From assembly GCF_900105195.1 (NCBI RefSeq), contig NZ_FNRX01000002.1, positions 620,001-684,000 on the forward strand: a stretch of DNA of 64,000 bases, written 5' to 3'. Both the position numbers and the translations under genes were made by a program. Each line of letters starts with the position of its first letter. Positions within the stretch are counted from its first letter, which is position 1. Shown here one piece after another: positions 17,317 to 25,924 of the stretch. This DNA is from Rhodococcus pyridinivorans (GTDB lineage Bacteria > Actinomycetota > Actinomycetes > Mycobacteriales > Mycobacteriaceae). The notes below the pieces were generated by a model. It worked only from the letters and a program-made list of their open reading frames with translations, was not told the origin of the DNA and searched no databases.

Positions 17317-17343
17317 TCAACGATTGAAAAAGTCAATCATTGA
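17317..17343. promoter_or_regulatory. MarR-type operator palindrome
   Basis: TCAACGATTGA and TCAATCATTGA form an inverted repeat with 10 of 11 bases paired and a five-base AT spacer. It is placed between the divergent SDR and MarR starts, typical for a self-regulating MarR repressor such as CouR. Confidence 0.7.
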
Positions 17344-17382
17344 GTCTGCTACCTTTTCTATGTCGGACGACAAGGAGGACCG

Positions 17383-17820
17383 ATGACCCGATCGCGGCCG
17401 CTTCGACTCGAGGACGATCTCGGGTTCCTGTTATCGCGTGCCAGCGGACTTGTCGCAGCCCAGACGAACCGAGTGCTCGCTCCGCTCGAGTTGAAGGTGC
17501 GGCCGTACTCTCTGCTTGTCCTGGCTTGCGAGAATGAAGACGGTGTCACGCAGCGCAATGTCGCAAGCACGCTGGGCTTGGACCCGAGCCAGATCGTCGC
17601 CTTGGTCGATGAACTGGAACGGCGTGACCTTGTTGAGCGCGTGCCCGACAGGTCTGATCGCCGCAACAAGCGAATTCTTGCTACCGAGAACGGCATGGCA
17701 CTCGTAGAAGATGCGCAGAATCGAGTGGCTGAAGTGCACCGACGTCTCTTTGGAGAGTTGCCAGAAGGTGCTGCCGAGGGATTAGCAACCCTGCTTCAGG
17801 GAGCGATCAGGGCGTTCTGA
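17383..17820 (+). CDS. couR: MarR-family repressor, CouR-like
   Basis: 145 residues with MarR architecture: RPYSLLVLACENEDGVTQR, recognition helix LGLDPSQIVALVDELERRDLV, wing PDRSDRRNKRILATE. AAGGAGG lies seven bases before ATG 17383. It is divergent from the couNOM-like operon, with a good palindrome between. R. jostii CouR represses the cou genes and releases DNA when p-coumaroyl-CoA binds (known). The same logic is likely here; the symbol follows gene context and is not backed by an alignment. Confidence 0.78.
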   Translation: MTRSRPLRLEDDLGFLLSRASGLVAAQTNRVLAPLELKVRPYSLLVLACENEDGVTQRNVASTLGLDPSQIVALVDELERRDLVERVPDRSDRRNKRILATENGMALVEDAQNRVAEVHRRLFGELPEGAAEGLATLLQGAIRAF

Positions 17821-18102
17821 TCCAAGTGGTGCCGGGCTCATGGACCACCGTGACGCATTGGAGCTGGCATTCGGACGGGTAGCAGCCGGATTACCATCGC
17901 GTCGATGAGCCGGTCGTTCATCAAGATCGTCTTAGGGGAGCCGACAAGCGAGGGGAGTGGTGTTCGAGCTGAGTCGGCGTCGATTTCCGCGGCTAGTACT
18001 ACAGCTGCAAGTTTGTAATCCAGCTGCCGGTCTGATGGCTCTACGCACTTGGTAGGTGAGCTGGGCGTTCTTCAGGCAACCGGACCAGCAAGGAACGCGG
18101 GC

Positions 18103-18399
18103 ATGCTCCACAGTAGTGGCTCATTGCTGCTCGATCTCGACGGCATCGTCGTCGAAGCGGTGCAGCGCGTCGACGACGGCAGTCGGGTCATGCGGCTCGG
18201 CACCGCCCCCAGGTGGGCCGGAGTGTGCCCGCAGTGCGGGCAGAAGTCGACGCGGTCGAAGGGCTGGATCACCACCCGACCCCGTGATGTGCAGATCGGT
18301 CCGGACCGTCTCGCCCTCGAGTGGTCAAAGCGGAAGTGGTTGTGCACCAACATCTCATGCGATCGGATAGTGCTCACCGAGTCGGTGCCGGGCATATAG
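18103..18399 (+). pseudogene. ISL3-family transposase remnant (zinc-finger end only)
   Basis: About 99 residues keep the N-terminal part of an ISL3 transposase: a leading LLDLDGIVVEAV stretch, two zinc pairs (CPQCGQ and CTNISC), RSKGWITTRPRDVQIGP and the TESVPGI that normally leads into the rest of the protein. Translation stops right there and the catalytic domain is absent downstream, so the copy is dead. No terminal inverted repeats were found. The 280 bp before it show no gene. Confidence 0.85.
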
Positions 18400-18450
18400 T
18401 TCTCAGGGAGGGCACGGGACTGCTGCTCGCGTCGGCCTGGAACGGTCGCG

Positions 18451-19479
18451 TTACTGTCCGTTCCGTTGACTGTCCAAGAGTCGATAGACCGGGTTCGTGG
18501 CCGAGGCTGCGCGGGTTTCCTTGCCGGCGCCTTGGGTGTAACGCTGTGTGGTGGTCATCGACTCGTGCCCGAGCAACACCATCAGGGTGTAAACGTTGAC
18601 GTCACTATCGGCCAGCGAAGTCGCGAAGGTGTGCCGGAGTTGGTGGACCAGAGCGCCTTTCGCGCGCTGTCCGTTGATGCCGGCGCGGCGATAAGCGCGC
18701 TCGACCCGGTACTGGATGGTAGGTGCGGTGATGCGTTCCCCATCGGCACCGAGAAAAAGGGGGTCCGTGGCACGTAGGCGGCGCCAGGGTGAAGCCGTGG
18801 GGGAGGTGCGGGCCTTGCCGCTGCCGGGGAATCGCTGCAGGCGCGAGTCGAGATAGGACGTGAGCACGTCGACGAGTGCGGGCTCGGCGGTGAGGACGCG
18901 TTGTTTGTTTCCTTTGCCGTGGACGGTGATGGCCTTGACGCGGCCGGCGTCGTCGAGGTCGCGGAAGTCCCCGATGTTGAGGGTGACCAGCTCGGACAGT
19001 CGGCATCCGGTGAGCAGTGCGGTGAGGACGATGGCGAGGTCGCGTTCGCGCCAGGCGTGTGCGTTGTCGTCCTCGCCGGTGGTCAGCGCGGTTATCAGTT
19101 TCTCGACCGTGTCCTGGTCGAAGGCCTTCGGTACGGTCTTGGCGACCGTGGGGCGCAGGACCGCATCCATCGGGTTCGCGACGATCAGATCCGAGGTGAA
19201 CAGGTAGCTGCACAGGGCGTTCCAGGTCGACCAGCAGCGCCGGATCGAGGCGGGGGAGTGCGTGTCGGCGTAAGCCGCGAACGCCGCGCGTATCCGGTCC
19301 TTGTCGACCACATTGCAGGCCAGGTCGTGGGCCGGAACGCCGGTGTGGGCGGCGAGTAGTTCGGCGATCGCGGTGAAGTCCTGTCGGTAGGCCTTGAGGG
19401 TGGCTTCGGACGGCTTGCCGGTGCTGCGGTAGACGAGGAACTCGTCGAATCGGGCGATGAGACTTCCGACGTTGGGCAT
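18451..19479 (-). CDS. Tyrosine recombinase/integrase
   Basis: 342 residues with a SAM-like N-terminal DNA-binding part (about 1-100) and a catalytic part. The catalytic set is complete: Arg160 (TGCRLSEL), Lys189 (HGKGNK), His279 and Arg282 (HQLRH), His305 (LLGHES) and the nucleophile Tyr314 (TQRYTQ). It resembles XerC/D-type and integron-like recombinases of actinobacterial plasmids and islands. A small membrane protein gene lies 27 bp upstream on the same strand. Next to an ISL3 scar at the end of a catabolic island, it is probably a mobility gene. Confidence 0.92.
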   Translation of the reverse strand: MPNVGSLIARFDEFLVYRSTGKPSEATLKAYRQDFTAIAELLAAHTGVPAHDLACNVVDKDRIRAAFAAYADTHSPASIRRCWSTWNALCSYLFTSDLIVANPMDAVLRPTVAKTVPKAFDQDTVEKLITALTTGEDDNAHAWRERDLAIVLTALLTGCRLSELVTLNIGDFRDLDDAGRVKAITVHGKGNKQRVLTAEPALVDVLTSYLDSRLQRFPGSGKARTSPTASPWRRLRATDPLFLGADGERITAPTIQYRVERAYRRAGINGQRAKGALVHQLRHTFATSLADSDVNVYTLMVLLGHESMTTTQRYTQGAGKETRAASATNPVYRLLDSQRNGQ

Positions 19480-19506
19480 GCGGTGGTCCTGGGTTTGGGT
19501 GATGGG

Positions 19507-19770
19507 TTAGTCGGGGTCCTGGATAGTCTGCCGGACGCGGACGTACGCGTACGCGCACATCGCTAGCAGGATCGTCGAGCTCAGCAGGATCGGCAGTGTG
19601 GCCGTCCAGGATGCGGCGGAAGCGAGCGCTGCCACACCGATGGTCAGAGCGCCGCAGGCCTGGATGGAGAGGGCGGCCACCTTCGGGGCAGCTTCGGTCG
19701 TGCTGCGGCTCCACTGGTGTCCGATCAGCAGGAGCAGCGCTCCAGGGAGCAGCAGGAACATCACGGTCAC
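19507..19770 (-). CDS. Small membrane protein paired with the recombinase
   Basis: 87 residues, not recognised. Hydrophobic segments lie at about 3-16, 36-54 and 56-76, and the tail is polar. It ends 27 bp before the recombinase start, so the two are likely cotranscribed. It could be an accessory of the mobile unit, but nothing in the sequence says what it does. Confidence 0.6.
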   Translation of the reverse strand: MTVMFLLLPGALLLLIGHQWSRSTTEAAPKVAALSIQACGALTIGVAALASAASWTATLPILLSSTILLAMCAYAYVRVRQTIQDPD

Positions 19771-20257
19771 GGTAGGTGGTCTCCTGACTGTCGTCGGCCG
19801 CGATTGAGGAACGGTAGGCGCCAGTCCGTTGTTGCTAGATAATATAGATTATCCATCAAATGCGGAAGGGGTGATGGTGGCCGGGGGGCCGTAGAAACAC
19901 TCCGGGGCGTGATGCCTTCGCGGTGCCCAACGCACTGTCGGACATAGAGGTGTCCCATGTGCGGTCGCCACTGGCGGCATGGCGTTGCTCTGTAATGGAC
20001 ACGGCATTCGCGTGTCACTGCGACACTGTGGCGGCCGATCCGCAGTGATCGAACCAGTGGCTGGAATCGCCGTCGGTGACGGCTTCGCGGCGTCTCGCCC
20101 GAGACTGGGGTCGGATCGACTTTCCGGACACGCCGCGCCCGGTATCGACGATCGGAGCAGAGGGATCGGTCATCACATGCAACGTCCGAAAATCACTAGT
20201 TAACATAACGAGGCATTATCGGCCGCATCGCTTTGTCGATCTCTTGACCACAGGTGA
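19771..20257. other. Intergenic region with short AT-rich palindrome
   Basis: This 487-bp stretch has no convincing gene. At 19838-19853 lies GATAATATAGATTATC, arms of six with a four-base centre, in a locally AT-rich patch next to the recombinase operon. It could be a promoter, an operator or a recombination core site. A second AT-rich patch at about 20175-20215 has no clear structure. Confidence 0.45.
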
Positions 20258-21829
20258 TTACGAGGTCGCCGTCGACTCCTCCGTCCCACCCGGTGTCGTC
20301 ACCGCTTCCGCGGTCATCAGACGCGTGATCTCCTCCCGGTCCGCCTGCGACGGCAGTCCCCACCCGTCTCGGTAGCCGTACAGCTCCCGCAGGGTGACGG
20401 CGCGTCGATTGCCGTCGGCGATCTCGATGTCGTCGACAGTGATGAGGCCGGGATGCGCCACACCCGTCGCCTGCGCGATCTTGAACACGTCGCGGCGGAG
20501 GGCTTCGATGTAGTCGGCGACGCGGTCGGCCTTGGTCGGGACGTCGAGTCCTCGGGTGAGCCAACGGTTCTGCGTCGCCACTCCGGTGGGGCACCGGTCG
20601 GTATGGCATTTCTGCGCCTGGATGCATCCGATCGAGAACATCGGTTCGCGGGCGACGTTGACCATGTCGCATCCGAGTGCCATCGCCACCACCGCGTTGT
20701 CGGGCAGGCCGAGTTTGCCGGCACCGATGAAGGTGACGTCGTCGGTCAAGCCGGCTTCGGCGAATGTCGCGTAGACCCGCGCGAAGCCGCTGCGGAACGG
20801 AAGCGATACGGCGTCGGCGAACACCAATGGTGCAGCGCCGGTTCCACCTTCGCCGCCGTCGATGGTGACGAAGTCGACTCCGCGGTCGGTCTCGCTCATC
20901 TGGCGTGTGAGTTCGTCCCAGAAGGTCGTGTCGCCCACGGCGGACTTGATCCCCACGGGAAGTCCCGTTTCGGCTGCGAGCAGTTCGACCCAGTCGAGCA
21001 GGCTGTCGATGTCGTGGAACTCCGTGTGCCGCGACGGGCTCACGCAGTCCTTGCCGACGGGGATTCCACGGACCTCGGCGATCTCCGGGGTGACCTTGGC
21101 TCCGGGTAGCAATCCGCCCAGTCCGGGCTTGGCGCCTTGGCTGAGTTTGATCTCCAGGGCACGCACGGGTGCCGATTCGACGACCCGCTTCAGTCGTGCG
21201 AGGTCGAAGTGTCCGTCCTCGTCGCGGCACCCGAAATAGCCGGTGCCGATCTGGAAGATCAATTCTCCGCCGTTGCGGTGGTACGTCGTCAGGCCGCCTT
21301 CACCGGTGTTCTGCAGGCATCCGGCCGTCCCGGCACCCCGGTTGAGTGCTTCCACGGCGGCACCGGACAGCGAACCGAAGCTCATCGCCGAGATGTTGAC
21401 GAACGACTCGGGACGGAAGGCACGGGTACGTCCCCGGGCAGCGCCGAGCACCTTCGCGGACGGGAGCGACACCTTGTCGCCCCCGTGAGGGGCACTCGAC
21501 GGCGGCAGGTCCGAGAACGTGCGGTGCTTGATGATCGTGTACCCGTCGGTGTACTCGATGTCGTTGTCGCTGCCGAATCCGAAGGTGTTGGTGACGTTCT
21601 TCGACGAAGCGTATATCCACCGGCGCTGATCGCGGTTGAACGGCCGTTCCTCGTTGTTGTTCGTCGTGATGTACTGCCGCAGTTCGGGTCCCAGCGACTC
21701 CAGCAGATAGCGACCGTGCCCGAGAATCGGGAAGTTGCGTAGCAGCGAATGTCGCTTCTGCACAAGATCGTAGGCACCGACAGCGGCCGCCGCAGCGGCC
21801 GGGATTCCGAGCATTTTCGACCGTCCCAT
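20258..21829 (-). CDS. FMN-binding glutamate-synthase-like protein
   Basis: 523 residues. An N-terminal Ala-rich hydrophobic stretch (about 6-20) is followed by the FMN-binding barrel of the GltB central domain: NISAMSFGSLSG, GEGGLTTYH, LEIKLSQGAKPGLGG, TIDGGEGGTGAAP and the iron-sulfur Cys cluster CIQAQKCHTDRCPTG. The amidotransferase domain of true GltB is absent. Proteins of this stand-alone type are common but their reaction is not settled. ATG 21829 has a weak ribosome site; a second ATG five codons in is possible. It is divergent from the molybdopterin oxidoreductase. Confidence 0.87.
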   Translation of the reverse strand: MGRSKMLGIPAAAAAAVGAYDLVQKRHSLLRNFPILGHGRYLLESLGPELRQYITTNNNEERPFNRDQRRWIYASSKNVTNTFGFGSDNDIEYTDGYTIIKHRTFSDLPPSSAPHGGDKVSLPSAKVLGAARGRTRAFRPESFVNISAMSFGSLSGAAVEALNRGAGTAGCLQNTGEGGLTTYHRNGGELIFQIGTGYFGCRDEDGHFDLARLKRVVESAPVRALEIKLSQGAKPGLGGLLPGAKVTPEIAEVRGIPVGKDCVSPSRHTEFHDIDSLLDWVELLAAETGLPVGIKSAVGDTTFWDELTRQMSETDRGVDFVTIDGGEGGTGAAPLVFADAVSLPFRSGFARVYATFAEAGLTDDVTFIGAGKLGLPDNAVVAMALGCDMVNVAREPMFSIGCIQAQKCHTDRCPTGVATQNRWLTRGLDVPTKADRVADYIEALRRDVFKIAQATGVAHPGLITVDDIEIADGNRRAVTLRELYGYRDGWGLPSQADREEITRLMTAEAVTTPGGTEESTATS

Positions 21830-21951
21830 TTCCCGAGAGTACGTCCGGGTGGGGCTGCGCGATGCGGGTCCGGGCGTAATCGCCGACCCGTTTCGGCAGG
21901 CGGCGGACCGGGGTACTCCTCGGCAAATCGTGCGTGGGGAGAGGTGATCGA

Positions 21952-24327
21952 ATGCGGAACCGTGACCGGCGGGCCGACTACGACGAAGGCGACCTCGAGG
22001 TCGAAGACCGGAAGAAGGCCGCAGCGGGTGTCACCGGCGTCGCCGTGGCGGTGAAGCGATCCCTCGAGCAGATGGGGCTGGTGCGTTCGGTCGAGGCACT
22101 GCTCGAGTTGAACCAGGCCGAAGGGTTCGACTGCCCGAGTTGCGCGTGGCCCGATCCCGACCCCGGTCATCGCAAGATCGCCGAGTTCTGCGAGAACGGC
22201 GCCAAGGCCGTCGCCGAGGAGGGCACCAAGCGACGTGCCGACCCGAGCTTCTTCGCCAGGTACAGCATCGCGGAACTGGCCGAGCACAGCGAGCTGTGGC
22301 TCGGCAAGCAGGGCCGCATCACGCATCCGATGGTCAAGCGGCCCGGCGCCACGCACTACACCCCGATCGAGTGGGACGAGGCCTTCACCCTCATCGGTGA
22401 ACAGCTGAAGTCGCTGGACAGCCCCGATCAGGCCACCTTCTACACGTCCGGACGGGCATCGAACGAAGCGGCCTTCGTGTACCAGCTGTTCGCGCGGGCG
22501 TTCGGGACCAACAATCTGCCCGACTGCTCGAACATGTGCCACGAGTCCACGAGCATCGCGCTGCAGGAGTCGATCGGCATCGGCAAGGCCAGCGTCACGC
22601 TCGACGATGTGCACTACGCCGAGCTGATCATCCTGCAGGGGCAGAACCCCGGCACCAACCACCCGCGCATGCTCACCGCACTCGAAGAGGCCAAGCAGAA
22701 CGGCGCGAAGATCCTGACGATCAACCCGCTGCGCGAAGCGGGGCTGGTCAACTTCCGGAACCCGCAGACACCGCGCGGGGTGCTCGGTCGGGGAACGGAT
22801 CTGTCCGACCTGCATCTGTCGATCAAGGTGAATGGCGACCTCGCGCTGTTGCAGGCGTTCGGGTCGCTGCTCGTCGAATGGGACGCGCTCGACCACGACT
22901 TCGTGCAGAGCCGCACCCGGGGATTCGACGAATGGGTCGAACACGTCCGGGACATCGACTGGGACGAGGTGGTCGCCGCGACCGGCCTGTCGCGTCAGCA
23001 GATCACCGAGGCTGCGCAGATGCTGCGACGCTCGAAGGCAACGGTCTTCTGCTGGGCCATGGGCCTGACTCAACACCGCAACGCGGTCGCGACCATCAAG
23101 GAGATCTGCAATCTCGCATTCGCGCAGGGCAACATCGGTAAGCGCGGCGCCGGCCTCATGCCCGTGCGCGGACACTCGAACGTCCAGGGCGACCGCACGA
23201 TGGGGATCTGGGAACGCGCACCGCAGAGTTTCCTCGACGCGGTCGAGAAGGAGTTCGGTTTCGATCCTCCTCGTGAGAACGGTTACGACACGGTCGATTC
23301 GATCAAGGCGATGCGCGACGGCAAGGTGCGGTTCTTCCTCGGCCTCGGCGGCAACTTCGTGCAGGCGGCACCCGACACCGCTGTCACCGCGGAGGCGATG
23401 GCAGGTATCGACATGACGGTGCACATCTCGACGAAACCCAATCGTTCCCATCTGGTCTGCGGCAGAACGGCATTGATCCTCCCTACGCTCGGGCGTACCG
23501 ACAAGGACGTCCAGGCCTCGGGACCGCAGTTCGTGTCGGTCGAGGACACGACGTGCGCGGTCCACGCCTCCCGAGGACCGCTGAAACCGCCCAGCGAGCA
23601 CGTGCGTTCGGAGGTCGCGATCATCACGGGCATCGCCGAGGCCACGCTCGGCGACCGCTACGGGATCGACTGGAAGGCGATGCGCGACGACTACGCGAAC
23701 ATCCGCTCGCGCATCTCCCGCGTCGTCCCGGGTTGTGAAGGGTACGAGGTCAATGTCCGGCGTCCGGGAGGGTTCATCCTGCCGCATCCGCCCCGCGACA
23801 CCCGAAGCTTCGAGACCGATTCGGGTAAAGCGGAATTCGCCGTCTCGCCGGTGGAGGTGGTTCAGGTCCCGCCGGGGCATCTGTTGCTGCAGACGATGCG
23901 CAGTCACGACCAGTTCAACACCACCATCTACGGCCTCAGCGACCGCTACCGCGGCATCGAGGGCGGCCGTCGCGTCGTGTTCATGCACCGGGACGACATC
24001 GCCGCACTGGGTTTCGACGACGGAGACTTCGTCGACCTGTTCACACGATGGGACGGCGACGACCGCGAACGGTGCGCCACGAGGTTCCGGATCGTCGAGT
24101 ACGACCTGCCGAGGGGAAGTGCGGCCGCCTACTATCCGGAGACCAACCCTCTCGTCCCGCTCGATTCGACTGCACTGAAGAGCAACTGCCCCACCTACAA
24201 GTCGATCGTGATCTCCCTGACGCCCGCCGGAAGTCGCGACGACGAGTGCCCGGATGTGCTCGGAACCGCGCCCGCGGGATCGGACTGGTCGCACAAGACG
24301 ACCCCGGAGCCGAAGCACCTGTCCTGA
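21952..24327 (+). CDS. FdhF/YdeP-family molybdopterin oxidoreductase
   Basis: 791 residues. Near the N-terminus is DCPSCAWPDP, the reduced CxxC seen in YdeP-like proteins instead of the four-Cys cluster of classical formate dehydrogenases. Further on are YTSGRASNEAAF, NMCHESTSIAL, LQGQNPGTNHPRM, and a C-terminal dinucleotide-binding domain with TMRSHDQFNTTIYG and NCPTYKS. ATG 21952 has GGAGAGG eight bases upstream; the longer GTG frame is less likely. In enterobacteria YdeP is linked to acid resistance; a formate activity is not certain. No accessory subunit is adjacent. Confidence 0.9.
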   Translation: MRNRDRRADYDEGDLEVEDRKKAAAGVTGVAVAVKRSLEQMGLVRSVEALLELNQAEGFDCPSCAWPDPDPGHRKIAEFCENGAKAVAEEGTKRRADPSFFARYSIAELAEHSELWLGKQGRITHPMVKRPGATHYTPIEWDEAFTLIGEQLKSLDSPDQATFYTSGRASNEAAFVYQLFARAFGTNNLPDCSNMCHESTSIALQESIGIGKASVTLDDVHYAELIILQGQNPGTNHPRMLTALEEAKQNGAKILTINPLREAGLVNFRNPQTPRGVLGRGTDLSDLHLSIKVNGDLALLQAFGSLLVEWDALDHDFVQSRTRGFDEWVEHVRDIDWDEVVAATGLSRQQITEAAQMLRRSKATVFCWAMGLTQHRNAVATIKEICNLAFAQGNIGKRGAGLMPVRGHSNVQGDRTMGIWERAPQSFLDAVEKEFGFDPPRENGYDTVDSIKAMRDGKVRFFLGLGGNFVQAAPDTAVTAEAMAGIDMTVHISTKPNRSHLVCGRTALILPTLGRTDKDVQASGPQFVSVEDTTCAVHASRGPLKPPSEHVRSEVAIITGIAEATLGDRYGIDWKAMRDDYANIRSRISRVVPGCEGYEVNVRRPGGFILPHPPRDTRSFETDSGKAEFAVSPVEVVQVPPGHLLLQTMRSHDQFNTTIYGLSDRYRGIEGGRRVVFMHRDDIAALGFDDGDFVDLFTRWDGDDRERCATRFRIVEYDLPRGSAAAYYPETNPLVPLDSTALKSNCPTYKSIVISLTPAGSRDDECPDVLGTAPAGSDWSHKTTPEPKHLS

Positions 24328-24334
24328 CCGGCGG

Positions 24335-25291
24335 TCAGGACGCCTCGAATGCTCCTTCGCGCAGCAGTGTTTCGGCCGTCACGAAGGCCGCAGCGCGTCG
24401 CCTCACGGTGGGCGGTGCCGGTGGGTTGCCGTTCCACTGGTCGAACAGGGTGCTCAGGCTCAGTGCGATGCGCTCCGGCGACTCCCAGTGACGCCACGCA
24501 TCGAAATCTTTCGTGAGCAAGAGTTTCCGTGCTGTTTCGAGCGGGGTGAGTCCGGCCCGGTGATGATCCTGGGCGGCATCGCGCAGCCACAGCCAGTAGT
24601 CGCGCAGTGCTCGGATCTCCGCCGCACCGCAGGTCGGTCCGTGTCCGGGCACGTACACCGCGGCGTCCCAGCCGAGCAGACGGTCGAGCGCCGACAACCA
24701 GTTGTCGAGCGGGCCGTGCCACAGGATCGGCGTCGACCCGATGAACAGCAGGTCGCCGGTGAAGACGACCCCGGCATCGGCCACGCGGACGACGAGGTCG
24801 CCGGCCGTGTGGCACGGTCCGAGTTGCTCGAGTTCGATCGTGCGACCACCGATGTCCAGTGAGGTGGCGGTCGCGAAGGTCGTGTCGGGCATCCGCGGGG
24901 TGCGGCGCGGGAATCGGGCACCGCCGCGGACCCGCGCCATGTAGGCACCGGCCGCACCGATGGGGCCGGGGACGCGCCGGATCAGGGAGCCCGTGCCGGC
25001 CAGCACGGTGAGGGCGCGCGGTGGGAGATCCTCGCGCATCCCGTCCAGTGCGGCGGCGCTGGTGGTGATCCGCGCGTCGGGCGGCAGCGTGTCGTTGCCC
25101 CACCAGTGGTCACCGTCGCTGTGGGTGTTCACCGCGTCGGTGATCGGAGCATCGGCGACCAGCGGTGCCTGCGCCTCGGCGATGCGCTGCGCCCATGCGA
25201 CGTCCCATGCGGTATCGACGACCAGCGACGCCGTTCCCGGTGCGACGACCAACCCGGTGTTGGCCTCACCCCAACCGCCCGGGGTGCGCAC
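24335..25291 (-). CDS. Metallo-beta-lactamase-fold hydrolase, start region disrupted
   Basis: About 318 residues with the MBL zinc motif THSDGDHWWG, then GPCHTAGD, VFTGDLLF and PGHGPT, typical of the quinoprotein/glyoxalase-II-like branch. The listed start, GTG 25291, cuts off the first strand of the fold. An ATG at 25333 with GGGAGG five bases before it is the natural start, but its sixth codon, 25318-25316, is TAG, in frame with VGDGVWAFV that would complete the fold. So this may be a pseudogene, a recoded gene, or a base error. The gene is convergent with the upstream oxidoreductase, eight bases apart. Confidence 0.7.
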   Translation of the reverse strand: MRTPGGWGEANTGLVVAPGTASLVVDTAWDVAWAQRIAEAQAPLVADAPITDAVNTHSDGDHWWGNDTLPPDARITTSAAALDGMREDLPPRALTVLAGTGSLIRRVPGPIGAAGAYMARVRGGARFPRRTPRMPDTTFATATSLDIGGRTIELEQLGPCHTAGDLVVRVADAGVVFTGDLLFIGSTPILWHGPLDNWLSALDRLLGWDAAVYVPGHGPTCGAAEIRALRDYWLWLRDAAQDHHRAGLTPLETARKLLLTKDFDAWRHWESPERIALSLSTLFDQWNGNPPAPPTVRRRAAAFVTAETLLREGAFEAS

Positions 25292-25431
25292 GAACGCCCA
25301 GACCCCGTCACCGACCTACTGCAATCCACTCATGTCGACCTCCCGGCCCGCCACCCTACCGAGGTGTCCGTTTCGTGCGCCTTCGGCTCGGGTAGCCGAC
25401 GATCAACCGTCATCCACAGGAGCCGACAGAC

Positions 25432-25911
25432 ATGAGACTCAGTACCGTTCTCGCGACCGCCGCTGCCACCACGACCACCGCGATCGTCGGATCGATCGCC
25501 TCCCAGGACACGGACTCCCGGTGGTACCGCAAGTTGCGCAAGCCCGGTTTCCAGCCTCCGGCCGCGGCGTTCCCGATCGTCTGGACGGCGCTGTATGCCG
25601 ATATCGCTGTCACCTCGGCCGTCGCGATCGACGAGTACACCGACGCCGACGACTACGCGGGTCGTCGCAACTACATCGCGGCTCTGGCTACGAATCTCGT
25701 TCTCAACGCGTCGTGGTCGTGGGTGTTCTTCAAGTGGCATCGGTTGATGCCTGCCACTGTGGTCGCCGCCCTACTCGCCGCCAGTACCGCAGATCTGACC
25801 CGCCGGACGGCCGAGGCGAATCCGGCTGCGGGGGCCGCGCTGGCTCCGTACTCGGCGTGGACGGCGTTCGCTACGCTGCTGACCGGACGGATCGCGCAGC
25901 TCAACCGCTGA
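25432..25911 (+). CDS. TspO/MBR-family membrane protein
   Basis: 159 residues with five membrane segments and the family marks WYRKLRKPGFQPP, VWTALY, NLVLNASWSWVFF and the final FATLLTGRIAQLN. TspO proteins bind porphyrins and sterols in membranes and act in stress responses. ATG 25432 has AGGAG nine bases upstream. The first 60 residues are less hydrophobic than usual and the loop EYTDADDYAGRR is long. No partner gene is adjacent. Confidence 0.9.
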   Translation: MRLSTVLATAAATTTTAIVGSIASQDTDSRWYRKLRKPGFQPPAAAFPIVWTALYADIAVTSAVAIDEYTDADDYAGRRNYIAALATNLVLNASWSWVFFKWHRLMPATVVAALLAASTADLTRRTAEANPAAGAALAPYSAWTAFATLLTGRIAQLNR

Positions 25912-25924
25912 TCCGCGTGAGTCA

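Noticed and set aside
17821..18102. A gene before the ISL3 remnant
   Set aside because: Short frames only, no ribosome site or motif; more likely debris of the insertion.
19838..19853. A dif or attachment site at the AT-rich palindrome
   Set aside because: Only six-base arms are present, no second copy was found, and XerC/D arm sequences do not clearly match. Kept as an unassigned palindrome.
21382..24318. A very long minus-strand frame over the FdhF/YdeP gene
   Set aside because: Antisense shadow. Its far end enters the GltB-like gene in the wrong frame and its sequence is low in family signals.
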